Positions 1 to 11,400 of a stretch of 47,995 nucleotides of DNA are shown here, piece after piece; the first letter of the stretch is position 1; each line of letters begins with the position of its first letter. The notes under the pieces are model-generated. The model saw nothing but the letters and a program-made list of their open reading frames with translations. It had not been told where the DNA came from and ran no database searches. A program made the translations under genes and the position numbers. Source of the stretch: Condylostoma magnum (lineage: Eukaryota; Ciliophora; Heterotrichea; Heterotrichida; Condylostomatidae). The DNA is taken from the NCBI GenBank assembly GCA_920105805.1, contig CAKKTI010000135.1, forward strand, positions 1 through 47,995, given 5' to 3'.

Positions 1-1677
1 GGTTTTCATAAGCCGTAGTTCTCATTAGTCGGAGATACAGTGAATACCGCTTCTAGAATGTGTTCTACTATAAGAGAGCCAAATACAATTCAAATATCAG
101 AAGAAACTTACGATTTATGCAGTGATTTAACTGGCTTAGTTTGCACTCCGAATCAAATAGAAGCTAAAGGGAAAGGATTGATGAACACATTTTTAGTATA
201 AGAAAGTGATTTTAGATCAAATAGCTTGAAAAAGTCATTTTAAGAAAGCACATAAACATTAGAGACTATTGATAATATGCAAGAACTGTTTTAATGTTAT
301 CCATAAGTATAAAACATGGAAGATTCTGATATTGAAGAATAATTAAAAGATAACTAAATAATACCATTACATAGGTATAGTGAAAAAGATGTATTAAAAA
401 GGGCAAAAATAGATGTATTAAAAGACTGAACCTAAAGAATATGTAATTGTAATGAAAGTTTAGTAGAAAATTAGTTTAGGATTTAAAATTTGAAATAAAG
501 ATACATTCCTAGGAAAAATTTTATTATAGTTTATTTTCTAATAAGACTAATAAATTTTGCAGTAAATTTAATTACTACACTTCTACAAGATTTTACAAAT
601 ATAGAGATTACCATAGCCTAAGGACTAATTACTTCAATTTTTGGAATTTCATTACTATTTTTCAAACAAATTAACTATCATAGAAGCTTTCCATGAATAA
701 TATCTATTCCATAATTAATATCCTTCTTTATATGCTGCATGAAAGTTTATTAAGATGTAGAATTGGACTGGAACTTAATATCATTAGAGGTATTATCCTT
801 GCTTGTAATTTAAATATTTGCAGTAAGTTTTTCATCCATACTGACAATTATGATATCTATTGTTTTACTCGTAGTATGGATTGCTGTAATACAATTTTCA
901 AGCAATAGTACCATTTATAGTATTAACGCAATACTAATCATAGGATTAACGATTTTATGTTTAGTGAATTATAACCTTTATGAGAAATAATAAACATTAA
1001 ATTTCAACATTAAAACTATAGCAGAGAATGAGATAGTATAAGTTAATAATCTACTTTAATAATTAATGCCAAGTCATGTTCTACAAAGATTGCACTAAGA
1101 AGTCATCGTCACAGATACAATAGAAAATGTAACACTGCTTTATGCTGATATTGTAGGATTCACCCAATGGTCAAGCAACAAATCTCCAGTAGAAGTGGTA
1201 GAAATGCTTAGTCAACTTTTTACTAGATTTGATTAAACGTGTGTGAAATACTCTTTATACAAAGTGTATACAATAGGAGATTGCTATGTTGTTATGAGTT
1301 TTCTTACACATGAATAAAGAGATGTGCATTAAGAATGTTTAAATGTAGTGAATTTTGCAAAGGAAATGATAGATATTATACATGAGGTGAATGGATTATA
1401 CTTATCTGAGCTAAATATGAGGATTGGAGTGCATACTGGAACAATAATAGGGGGTATTTCAGGTACAAACATAGTAAGATATGACATATATGGTCCTGAT
1501 GTTGTAATTGCAAACAAAATGGAAAGTGAAGGAGTTCCAGGTTATATTAACGTAAGCGATATTACATAAAACATTTTACAAAGTATAAGAACTGATGAAT
1601 TCAATTACTAGTATAACAAAACTATTGAGGTTTCATCAATATCAAGAGTACATACAAGTTATTTGCTTAGTTACTAA
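1..1677 (+). CDS. Purine nucleotide cyclase, C-terminal part (C1 end, six TM helices, C2 domain)
   Basis: The gene enters from the left edge; about 558 residues are visible. First comes the end of a class III cyclase domain ([10 protein letters not shown], with the Asn and Arg that stabilise the transition state). A linker follows, then about six hydrophobic helices (residues ~165-330), then a second cyclase domain with both metal-binding Asp residues (YADIVGFT and TIGDCY). In the second domain the Asn/Arg positions read [10 protein letters not shown], so they are lost. This split, metals in C2 and Asn/Arg in C1, is the inverted layout known from ciliate and apicomplexan P4-ATPase/guanylyl cyclase fusions. 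The expected ATPase half would lie left of the window. Purine choice is not settled: C2 has Tyr where guanylyl cyclases have Glu. The end is placed at UAA 1675-1677; no in-frame UGA occurs before the next gene. The product would sit in a membrane, probably ciliary or plasma. Confidence 0.85.
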
Positions 1678-1774
1678 TCATAAAAAAGTTTACCTACTTT
1701 TTATAAATAAGCCTCCTAATACTAAATTACAACTTTCTATAATTTTTCTAATAAATTAATTCTCCATATAAAAA

Positions 1775-2449
1775 ATGAATAACGAAGACTCTCAGTCCCA
1801 GATTACCTCCGAAATCCCCGATGACGGAGTCTCCTTATTCAGCTATGACACTGAATTTACAGTAGACCAAAACGCTTGAAAAAGAGACCGCAACTGCACA
1901 ATCTGCAACGTCCGATTCAGCAAAAACATTGCCCACGGAGGCTAACGATTCCACTGCAAATTCTGCTGGAGAGGAGTATGTAGGCAATGCTCTAAAAAGC
2001 GTATTACCCATCACAAATATGGAGCAGGCCAACGCTGCTGTGAACAGTGCTTTAATAAGACAATGGAGACTACTCAAGACCTTAATTCTAAGCTTGAGAA
2101 TTAAATCACTGTTTTATAATAAGAACTAGAAAGCATATAAAGCAAAGCTACCTTGGAGTCGAGTAAAAGGGAAAAATTTTAGAAATAATGCTAGGGTATG
2201 GAAGAAGAAATCAATACATTATTATAGTATAAACAGGAGTTGGAAAGAATAAAGCAAGAGAAGCTTATGCAGTAAAATATAAAGAAAATGGAGTAAACAA
2301 AGCCACATGCATCTGTTAATCTAGCAGCACCTATGAATCAGATGAACCACTCATAGATCAAATAAGAAGCGTAGGATCAGCCCCATATACTGAATGCAAA
2401 GCAATAGAGGAAGGATGGGGTAGAGTCGTGTAAATGCATAGTGTTTTAG
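1775..2449 (+). CDS. FYVE-type zinc finger protein with coiled coil
   Basis: About 224 residues. Residues ~35-92 form a double zinc finger: WKRDRNCTICNVRF opens it, then HCKFC, CRQC and CCEQC supply the other ligands. WxxD and the final CxxC fit FYVE domains, which bind phosphatidylinositol 3-phosphate on endosomes. The basic core is RFHCK rather than R(R/K)HHCR, so lipid binding may be altered, as in FYVE-related domains. A Gln/Glu-rich coiled coil follows (~95-175). The last residues before UAG 2447-2449 are CKCIVF, a possible CaaX-like tail. The next reading frame starts 9 bases later in the same frame, so fusion with it by reading UAG as Gln cannot be excluded. ATG 1775 is the first in-frame ATG after the cyclase gene. 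Confidence 0.75.
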
Positions 2450-2458
2450 TTAATTAAT

Positions 2459-3268
2459 ATGGCAGAGGAGGAAAATTCATAGTAATCGGAGGTTGAAGAG
2501 GATCCCAGGGTCTTCACAGAAGAAAAAGTTGAGAGCTTATGGAATAGCAGCGATGTTTTTAATGACTTAAGAGAAATTTTACTATAGAAATGGGGCGATT
2601 TAGGGGAAGATTTAACAGAGGAAAAATCTGATAAAATGTAAATTATTTTAGAAATTTTTGTACATGTTTTGTGCTATTCTAAGTAGAATTTGCTGTTTGA
2701 ATTGAAATAAATATCAACCTGGCTTGAATGCTTGTATGAGATGATTGACAGATGAATACGGTCTTTGTAATTTGATGCTAAGTAAGATTTCCAGTTTATG
2801 AAAAAATACTTGAAACCGTTTACTTACTCCTAGAATCAGATCTATACCAACTTAGAATTAAACTTAATTCTAGATCATATGAACCTTACGTATATTTCCC
2901 ATTTACCTCTGTACGAACACACGTTTACCCAAGAGCGGCCTTAAATAAGTTCAAAACTGCCAATTTATATAGATGATCCTCTGCCTAAATTAGAGTTAGA
3001 AGAGGGAGTTTTGTTTGTAGAGAAGCAACCAGAGGATGAATAGCCAGAGGAGAGTGAGCAGGAGATTAGGAAATCTACTAGAAAGCCTATTGCTGAGTAG
3101 ATTTAAGACTATAAGCATTTTGATGTCGAGGATGCTGATAGGGAGAAGGTTATGGAGAAAGTAAGGCTTGCAAGGTAGGAGATGGAGGAGAAACTTGCAA
3201 TTAGGAAAAAACTTTATGATGAGAAAATTGCGGAGCTAGAAGGGGCTAATAAGAGGCGTAGAAAGTAG
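2459..3268 (+). CDS. CFAP119/CCDC189-like cilia protein (tentative)
   Basis: About 269 residues, acidic, helical in its first half, then a Glu/Lys-rich coiled-coil tail ending in RRRK before tandem UAG UAA. The middle (FMKKYLKPFTYSQ, then a helical stretch ending LPLYEHTFT) recalls the C-terminal part of CFAP119/CCDC189, a small protein of motile cilia; this is memory-based and not aligned. One UGA is read as Trp (MIDRWIRSLQ). It shares frame with the FYVE gene upstream, separated only by UAG plus 9 bases, so the two may be one polypeptide. It converges on a minus-strand gene that ends at 3282. Confidence 0.5.
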
Positions 3269-3281
3269 TAATTATTAAATT

Positions 3282-3755
3282 TTATACTTTGCTAGAGTGC
3301 TTCTTATGGCTGATCTTGCTCTGTTGTGTTATCTAAGTACTTAAGACTTCCAATTGTCCAATTTTTGAACCTCTGATCTTCAGTAGTCTGAGTTTTCAAA
3401 TAGTTTAGGAATTAGAGTCTGTGATTTCTATTATTCTCTAGTGTTTTTGTATTTTAAAAGTTGATTTGAATGACTGTTTTAACCTGTTTTAAATGTTTCT
3501 CATTAGGAGATTATTTGATTAAGGTTTTAATGGTTATTCAGATTTAGGCTTTTAGTAGTGTTATTTAATACATAGTCTCTAATGTAGTGGATTTGTTGTT
3601 TAATAGTGTTGTTTCTTTTGTTCAGGATCTGTGTAATGGTTACATTTAAATTTAAATTTTACCTAAAAGGCTCAGGGGTTTAAGCTCTGGAAGGCTTTAA
3701 TTGCTTAATTCTACATTATTGATTGGACTTTTTTATTATTATTGGCTGTTTGCAT
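3282..3755 (-). CDS. Small basic hypothetical protein
   Basis: About 157 residues, rich in Lys, Gln, Asn and Ser, with no recognised domain. It ends at UAA about 14 bases from the end of the CFAP119-like gene. The frame is chosen because it gives a plausible hydrophilic composition with only two UGA-Trp codons. The opposite strand from 3306 gives a hydrophobic frame with more UGA codons, which I take as its shadow. G-starting codons are scarce in both frames, so this call is weak. A short nucleic-acid-binding or cytoskeletal protein would fit the charge, but nothing shows it. Confidence 0.35.
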
Positions 3756-3980
3756 CTAGCTAATATGCTATGGGACTTAATTTAATTCGACATATATAAT
3801 AATGTATATCTATTTAAAAGATTGTGTTATAGTTTATATTATTAATATTATTATAAAAAACATTAGAAGCCTATGAATGATTACTACAATACTAAATGCA
3901 CTACCTAATATTAATTGTTACTTTAATATAATCTTTCATGTAAACTTGTCTAATTTCTGTTACTAAATATTAAACATTAT

Positions 3981-4319
3981 ATGTCTGCCATTTAATTAAA
4001 GGATGATGACTCAGTAGTGGATCATCCGTCTGCTATCTTATAATCATTTTGATAAAACGAAGGAAATTAGATATTAGAGGCTTAAGAATTCATCAATTTA
4101 TCAAACATCTTGCAAATCTTTTATTTCATTTTTAACAACATCCAGAATAAGATTTGTAAGAAATTAGATAACTTATTAAATAAATTAGATTATTAAAATT
4201 AGTGTGTAAAAAGAGTTAAAGACACTACAAAAATACATTAAACTGGTAAGTTTCCCTGGAATACTGAATAGGCAAATGAAAAGTATGGAAATAAAAAACA
4301 ATAATAATATTGCATATAA
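3981..4319 (+). CDS. Small hypothetical protein
   Basis: About 112 residues starting MSAIQLKDDDS. An acidic N-terminus is followed by a hydrophobic helix (~residues 40-60) and a Lys-rich C-terminal half. The frame carries frequent G-starting codons in its first half, unlike the two alternative frames, which supports it. One UGA is read as Trp (QSFWQNEG). It ends at UAA 4317-4319 and converges on the RING-H2 gene. I do not recognise the family; size and helical character would suit a small complex subunit, but that is guesswork. Confidence 0.5.
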
Positions 4320-4442
4320 GGCTCGTTCTAAGCTATGCTTTTGCGATTTTAGAACCTAAGAACACAACAATAATACTTATAAGTAAACTGAATTTAAAAG
4401 AGAAATAAAATAACAACTTTGATAAAATTTAACTCAATTTCA

Positions 4443-4883
4443 TCAATTTACTAATGTGAATTGGCCTAAATATCTATCAAAGTCCTCTTGAAAAAAGCTA
4501 TGTTAATCAATCGTTTAATATTTAATCTACTCCAATGGGATCCTGTCCAATGGGCAGCTGGTATGATGACGGGTCCATCTATCTATACATCTTACATGAA
4601 ATACATGTCCACAGGCTAATTATCTAACTCTTTAGCCTTTTTTAATCATATCTAGACAAATTGAGCATGGGTCCGTAACTAGCGGATATTTGCTTCTTGG
4701 TCTTTTGATTTTTATTACAATAAGGCTTGCTGTAGACTACTCTATCTTATAATGAAATGCGTCACAACTTACTTTTCATGACTTAATGCTTTTAGGTTTT
4801 TCTTATTATTCCTATACAGTAGGTAACTACACTGGGGCTTATTAAGGTATAGAACTTTAAAGGAACTATACTAGGGAGTACAT
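4443..4883 (-). CDS. RING-H2 E3 ubiquitin ligase
   Basis: About 146 residues. A Pro/Gln-rich N-terminus leads to a RING-H2 finger near residues 75-118: CSICLDM, then CGHVFHVRC, then a Trp-containing helix (CIDRWTRHH) and CPLDR, giving the C3H2C3 zinc ligands and the Trp expected in E2-binding RING-H2 domains. It should pass ubiquitin from an E2 to unknown substrates. No membrane segment is evident, so it is probably soluble. The gene ends in tandem UGA UGA, one of the clearer cases of UGA as stop in this window. Start ATG 4883-4881 lies 7 bases from the start of a possible plus-strand gene; the frame stays open upstream, but composition there looks like antisense of that gene. Confidence 0.8.
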
Positions 4884-4890
4884 TGTCTAA

Positions 4891-5199
4891 ATGTATTGTG
4901 TGCGTAGCTGTTCTAAGATTGTAAAATCCATTAATTTTTATAAGTAAATGAAATTTTTTGATTAGAAAAGCAGGAATTATACTTTTGAGGAATTTTAAAG
5001 GAAATCTGTGAAGCTTCTATTAGCTTTTAAGGTCGGGGAAATTATGGACAGCTTAAATTTACGTAAATTTGTTTAGTGTGTGCACAAACTAAGGTTTCTG
5101 TGGAGTTTGAGTAATAAGCTAATTTGTCCATTTCAGAAAAATGGATGGGTAATTTTTATCCGAAACACTAGAAATCTTTACTTATTAATGCAAAATTAA
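4891..5199 (+). CDS. Small hypothetical protein
   Basis: About 102 residues, with YTFEEFQRKS and a helical stretch around LLLAFKVGEIMDSLNLRKF. G-starting codons are moderately frequent. It ends at UAA 5197-5199. A later ATG at 4948 would leave a more normal gap from the divergent RING gene. No family recognised; it could be a chance frame, since open frames are not informative in this code. Confidence 0.4.
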
Positions 5200-6021
5200 T
5201 TCTTTATATTGATTTTTGCTTATCACTAGAATACAAGAGCTCTCATACAAAAAAAATTAGATTTAAATCCCTTAAAACACCATTCTAAATTTTAAAGTTT
5301 ATTTTTAAAGACTAAATTAATTAAAAGTTATCTTGTAGTTATATTTCGATTAAAATTACAGTTGAATTGAAACTGCTTTTAATTTTATAGGAAGAGGAAT
5401 CAATTTTAGCAAGAAATTAATTTTTATTAGATTCTTATACATTCTGTATTAAACGCTATATTGATATGATCTAATACTACTTATTACGACTATAGGTTAT
5501 TTAACCAGTATTAAATTGCATGTCTAAAAAATATTCATAAAGGGACTGTGTACTTGTCCTAATCTATTTCAAGGATATCTTATATTTTTAATGGATTTTA
5601 ATAGATATGTGAATAATAGCTTTTTTTAATATTTAATTTACATTGGAAATTCCTGTATAAGAGTAATTATCACCTAAATAATATGCTATATTGTGCAAAG
5701 AGTTGATAAATACAATCTAAACTTAATGTTCATATTTGATTCCCAGTATTAAAAATTAATTATATTTTATATGCTTCTTTATACTCTACTCATATAAGGT
5801 ATATTATCGATATTAAATTTTAATCTTTTTAAGTTAGTCTGAAAATACACGAATAATATTAAATGTAAGAATCAATTTACTCACATAACACATCGCCTAC
5901 TAAATATCATTATTCAAATAAGAACTTTATAATAGAAATTAACTACTTAATTTAGTATATTCATAATCTATACAAGATTCAATTAAATTTCAATGCAACA
6001 AACTAAATAAATACGATTTAA
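5200..6021. other. AT-rich non-coding stretch
   Basis: About 820 bases, very AT-rich, with few G-starting codons in any frame and no protein motif I recognise. It separates the end of a small plus-strand gene from the end of a small minus-strand gene. I see no tRNA cloverleaf or obvious repeat. Confidence 0.5.
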
Positions 6022-6033
6022 TTAAACTTTTAA

Positions 6034-6336
6034 CTATCTTCTAGTAATAATTTCTAGTACTTTAGCTTGGATCTCAGCTACTTAGACTGGATTAGAGCTA
6101 AAAATTAAGTCTTAAAATACCTAAGCATTGACTCCTAATGCATCGGATGCATCGGCTAATTTTGGTTGAACTTAATCAATAGGAACTTAATCTTCAGTCA
6201 CTTCTAGTAAGTCCTTGAAGGATTACAAATCACTTACTATTTCTTTAATATCACTATCATTGACGTCAGAAAAATCTAAATCACTACAAAGAATCCTAGC
6301 CATCATATCAATAGAGTCAAAGCCTTGTTTAGACAT
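6034..6336 (-). CDS. Small acidic hypothetical protein
   Basis: About 100 residues starting MSKQGFDSIDMMARIL and ending EIITRR before UAG 6036-6034 (UAA 6024-6022 is the alternative). Acidic and helical, with a good share of G-starting codons and no UGA. The 32-base gap to the divergent HAUS3 start supports this ATG. I do not recognise the family. A small scaffold or complex subunit is possible. Confidence 0.6.
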
Positions 6337-6368
6337 TTATTATACAAACTATAAAACCGCAAATCAAA
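6337..6368. promoter_or_regulatory. Very short shared divergent promoter
   Basis: Only 32 bases separate the ATG of the small acidic protein (minus) from the ATG of HAUS3 (plus). Any 5' leaders and core promoter for both genes must fit here or overlap coding sequence. The stretch is AT-rich with no motif I can name. Confidence 0.4.
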
Positions 6369-7937
6369 ATGCAGTATCCGTAGCTTGATTAAATAACAAC
6401 TAAATTTGGATTTGATAAGTTATGCTAAAAGCAAGGAATAAATTTGAAACTAGATGGAGGAAAATACAGCTAAAACTTTTCAAAGGTTTTGAAATGGTTA
6501 AATAAGAATCTTGACTCTTAAGATTTTATAAGTTTTGATGAATTAATCATCTTCAATTAAATACAAGAGGAGATAGAAGATGAAGATCTACTAGAATAAG
6601 CAAAACTACTATACAGTAGTGGAATAGATAAACATATTGATTAGGAAAATGTTAATGGAATTGAGTAGGTATTAGATTAAATAATATAGTAATAGGAGAC
6701 AGAACTGTAATAAATAGATCAATTAGAGGAAAAAGAAAAAAGGTACAACTTTTAGATATTATAAGAAAGCTTTGAATAGGATATACAGTAATTGTAGCTA
6801 AAAATGCAAAATGTAGCTGATAAAATAGAAAACAAGTAAATTTCTATCAATTTAATGCAGAAATATTCAAAACAAGATGAAAAAATTGAAACTCAACTAC
6901 AAAATCTAATCAATTAGGCAAATGTGAGTAATAATGAAAGCTAAAGCAGTCGTTTCAATCAATTTGGAGAAAACTTTATAGATATTTGCTCATAAAAGTA
7001 ATAAATTGAGTAGTAATATGCGAATAACTTGAAATAATCAATACTATCTAAAATCGCATTATAGAAGTACTAATCAGCCCTTTAAGAGTTAGAAAATTTA
7101 GCTTTACAACAAATTAAATCAAACAGTGATTAATAAAATGACTAAAAAATACAACAAGAGATACGCAGTATTGATAAACAAATCTAAGAAATACTAAACT
7201 AGCGAATCGACAGTTAAATATAAGAAATTTCAAAGCTTAGAGGTGAGTTATTTCAATACAAGACATAAATACAAGAAGAAGACAGCAAGATTTCAATTTC
7301 TGATTAAATTCAGCAATTGTATAATTACTACAAGGATTAAAACAGATTAAACTTGATTGCTCAAGCCCTTGTTCTTTATGAATAAGAACAAGTACAAAGG
7401 GATTACAATAAACTCCACCAAGGGCTGACTCATGTAAGTGATTTTATTGACTAAAGTTAATATAGAATTACTAATATCAAGCAAATCACAGATAGGCAAC
7501 AGCTTTTCAATTAGAGTAGAAAAACTATTGACAAAAGAGATGTTATGCTTAACCCAATAGCAGAGGAATTAGGAACCTATGAAATGGATGGAATCAAACT
7601 AGAAATTGAAAATAATAGGTAATAAAAGACAGTGAATAATCTTTTAAATAGAAAAAATGTTAGCTAATCCTCATAAATGATAGAAAGCAAAATTTATGAT
7701 TATTAGACCCTTTTCAATAACTTAGTTTAAAAGTCAAATAACTAGCAATTAATACAAGATGAGTATGCCTAAGAGCTTTTAGAGGAAAACAATAGTATTT
7801 ATGAATTTGTTAGCTAAGAATACAATTAGATGAGGAATTAAATACTTAGATCTAGATTTGGAACATCTGAAAGGGATCTTTTCGTGCAATTTTTTACTCA
7901 AGCCGACCCAGAATTTATGCAAGAGATTAATTTTTAA
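6369..7937 (+). CDS. HAUS3: Augmin complex subunit HAUS3
   Basis: About 522 residues (animal HAUS3 is near 600). The N-terminus starts MQYPQLDQITTKFGF and carries a helical block with KVLKWLNKNLDS and FISFDELIIFNQIQ, matching the FLxWF...LSxEELxAFxxLQ region of HAUS3 in order and spacing. The rest is coiled coil. Augmin binds existing microtubules and recruits gamma-tubulin to branch new ones, in spindles and in dense microtubule arrays. Gln is encoded heavily by UAA/UAG. The start is set by this frame: the nearer ATG at 6454 lies in another frame. It ends at UAA UAG (7935-7940). No other augmin subunit is recognised in the window. The family call rests on pattern, not alignment. Confidence 0.65.
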
Positions 7938-8090
7938 TAGTGTTTAGTTAAATTGAATATTGCAAAAGTGCTTAGTATTGTTTTCTTTTGATAAGTTGAT
8001 TATATCATGAATAAAATGTACTTTCTCTTTGTAAACGGATATAATAAATGATCACCAATTAATATGATCTAAACTACTTCTAATTCATTT

Positions 8091-9608
8091 TTAATTAACT
8101 AATTTACACTTTTTTACTTTTTGAGCAAATCGCAAAGAATTAATACTCTCTTTAAGGCTCCTCTCAGCAGGAGAAATATTAACAAACATAAGAGTTTTTC
8201 CTTCACCTCCCATGCAATACTGTAAAATAGTTGTTAATTTAGAATTTCTATAGGGAACATACTACTTTTTAAGAGCTAAGGCTTATATTACATCTCTAAT
8301 TGCAGATAATGATTTGTTTATTCCAATAGCTTCCTTCTGCTAATCTCCAGTTACTTTTGACTCTTTTATTCTTTCACTTCCTGCTAAGTCAATTAAATTA
8401 AGTACTCCTTTAGATTAAATCTAGCCCTTAGTCCCTGTTATTGTCAGCTAAAATATACTATGTGACCTTGAGGATTTTAAATTGCAATTAGTTGATGCAA
8501 CTTTTCTCATACTATAGGCTCTTTACATATGATCGTAAACTTCATTTGATGTAAATACCTCAATTTGTACAGGATTTATGTTATTTCCAGTTAATCCAGC
8601 TAGCTTTTTACCGTTATTAAGTAAATCGTATATCTCTTCTTAATAAATCTCAAGTATATTAATTTAAAAGGAATATTATCACCCTTAGCTTTAATTACAG
8701 TACTAGAATACTAAATCCACCGATCTTTGAATTATTCCTTATTATGATTGATTATTATCCGGGCCTTGCATTGTATATGTCTTACCTGATCCTGTTTACC
8801 CATATGCAAAAATGCAGACTTTATATCCATCTATTGCACTTATCACCAATTAGCAAATTTCATCGAAAATGTTTTATTATGTTGATTATTCATCATAAAC
8901 TTAATCAAACTAGAACTTTTGCTATCCTATTAGTATCTAATTTGCTTATACCTAATAATCGTATTACTAGCAATTATCTTATCGTAAAAGAGGTCTTACT
9001 CTACAATAAACTCTTATATTACCTTTAAGCTATTATAAAAGATTTCTTTTGTGCTTTAATTCAGCTTCTTTGTCTAGTATTGCTATTTACAGATGATTAT
9101 TATATTGTAAATAAGCTTCACTTATAATATTCATATCAATAAGCTATTCTTGTGAAATTTAAAGTTCTTTTTATAATTTTTTATGAAAAAATGCAGTTTT
9201 ATCCTATTTTTGCCTTAATGCCTTAAGATATTCTTATGATTCGTATGATTCCTGCATTATTTTATTATAGTGCTTACGTTACTTGCACAAATCTTACTTT
9301 ATTTATGCTGATTTATTCAGTATATTTTACTCTTGAGAGCTTATCTCAATAGATTCGATAGATTACCTTACTTATTATCTGACTAAATACTGCTCTAACT
9401 ATTCAACTTTCTCTATTTATTAATCTCTATACAACTAGAGCTATTCAACATAGTTTCTCCAGCGTTCTAGATATTATTTATCTAGTTAATCAATTTATAA
9501 TCTAGTATCTATTATCATTTAACCTAATTATTCTTAGTGCTGGATTATATCAGTCACTAGTTCCTTTTATTAGTTATTCAATGCGAAGTTTTAGATCTTT
9601 TAAAACAT
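8091..9608 (-). CDS. Kinesin-14 (C-terminal motor)
   Basis: About 505 residues. Residues ~1-190 are coiled coil; the motor follows the neck motif [14 protein letters not shown], typical of the minus-end-directed kinesin-14 family. The nucleotide site is complete: P-loop [13 protein letters not shown] (~residue 268), switch [11 protein letters not shown] (~373) and switch [12 protein letters not shown] (~410). The Gln of the P-loop is UAA, strong evidence for UAA = Gln. The C-terminus [10 protein letters not shown] then KLVN and UAA fits the usual motor end. It should slide or bundle microtubules; beside HAUS3 this suggests spindle or cortical array work. Start ATG 9608 follows the stop of the upstream gene by 29 bases and lies in a different frame. 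Confidence 0.92.
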
Positions 9609-9637
9609 TTATACCGCCTTGATCAATTCCCCCTATT

Positions 9638-11329
9638 TTATATGATATTAAAGACTAATATGTAAGAATGAAACTACCTAAATAGATTAATTATCTTATT
9701 AAATCTTGATAATGAGGCTAATTCGGCTAAAGCATCATCTATATAAGGACCACTTCTTGTATTCATAAAATTTATCAAGTATTACTTTTAGTTGTCTACA
9801 GCTGTGTCTTCTAAATTCTAATATTTCAGTAATTGCTATAAAGCCCCTTCAATGTTTTTATCAATGCAAAGCTTGCAGATTTAATTAGTGAATAGTTGAT
9901 GCTATCTATTTAACTGAATTATGTTTTCTTGCTCTAATATTTCCTCTTCTTCTAAATAATCTCCAACTTAAAGCTTAAAAATTAACTCTATACTAGGATT
10001 TTCAATCAACCTTATTAAATATTAGAGATTTTCACTAGAACAAAGATCTATCAATTGCTTTATTTTATTTATGTTCTAGTTTTACACTAATTTTTATAAT
10101 CCAATTGAAACTATTCACTAGCCAAATTCACTTTATGACAAAGTTTCTCAGTTCATATACTCTCAAATATCTTCTTAAAATATTGTACTAAAATACTGTT
10201 TTAGGTCTTTTTTGGATTTGATTGGTAAAATATCAGATTGTATGTCCTCTGGTATGAATTGAATAAACTGTAATTACTAATGGCACAGATGCCATAAATC
10301 AAAACTGTTGATATTATACTATAGTAGAATTTTAGCAATTTACTCTTTTATATCAATTTGGATTGGGCATTTTTGTATAAGTTTTAGTAATTTCTGCTAA
10401 TACTTGTTGTTTAGTTTATCTATAAGTAACTCTATCTCCATAGGGATTGTTTCCTTCGCGAGTACAGGAGGTGCAAGGTATTCTAATAAAGTATTTTTAA
10501 CTGAGTAGTAGTAAATGTTCTAAAATATGTAGTCATCATCTTACAGCTTTATATTCTTTACAATGTAAATAGCTGCCTCAAAATTATGTATGTTTACGGA
10601 CCCTTCTAATACATCCTTAACATTACTTTCTGTTATTTACTAGGGAAGATATTTTCCAAAAACCTTGTAAATGACTTTTTCTTTATGCTGCTATTGTTTA
10701 AGTTTCTGATAGTATTGTAATATGTGTCCCAACGCCTTTCTATCACATTTTTTTATTAAAAAATTTACCTTAGCTTCACTTAGTTCTATTCCAGGGCTAA
10801 TTTCTATCTATAATCCAGTTAAATCAATATATCATCATGCTTAGTATAACTCTGATTACTATAAATGATGAATGATAAGTTAGCTAAATTATTGTTTATC
10901 AATACATTTTCTAAATGACTTGATATTACTTAGAAATGATTATGTACTTGTTTCATATAAAAATTATACGATTGTTGCCATACTGAACAGATCACTGTAC
11001 TTTTAAAACTTTATAGGTCTGTTTATGTATTTACTTACAATGACCTTAAACTTGTAATCCCTGTGTATAAGTTACTCAGAAAGTTATTAAAAGTCGTGAA
11101 AGCTATTTATAATTTATTCATATTAGTAAATAAGTAAACTATATTGCTTGTATTACTTATACCAGGCTAATGCATCTTACATTCCATTCTAAATTGCTAG
11201 TTTAAGTAATTTAACACAGTTTTGAACATTGCCAGTTTTTTCATCGATTTCTTTGCACTTATTTAGATAACTTTATAGGTTTCTGGGTAGTTTATTAAAG
11301 TATTCATCAGGATCGGCTAGAATGTTCAT
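9638..11329 (-). CDS. Large helical-repeat (solenoid-like) protein, family unknown
   Basis: About 563 residues, starting MNILADPDEYFNKLPRNL. The sequence is nearly all amphipathic helices with scattered Cys, Trp and Gln, resembling alpha-solenoid proteins of membrane-tethering or kinetochore complexes (Sec39/NBAS-type), but I cannot place it. There is no membrane segment or signal peptide. Several UGA codons read as Trp at helix faces (for example EDIWEYMNWE). The gene lies between the SET-domain gene (71 bases upstream) and the kinesin (29 bases downstream) on one strand. A remote-homology profile search would be decisive. Confidence 0.7.
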
Positions 11330-11400
11330 TTTATCAAATAATTACAATATGAATAGATAACTAAAAATAACACAATTATTTATGCAAAAGATTAAAGTAT

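Noticed and set aside
3306-3790. Plus-strand hydrophobic frame starting MADLALLCY
   Set aside because: Needs many UGA-Trp codons and mirrors a basic minus-strand frame. Neither is certain; I kept the minus one at low confidence.
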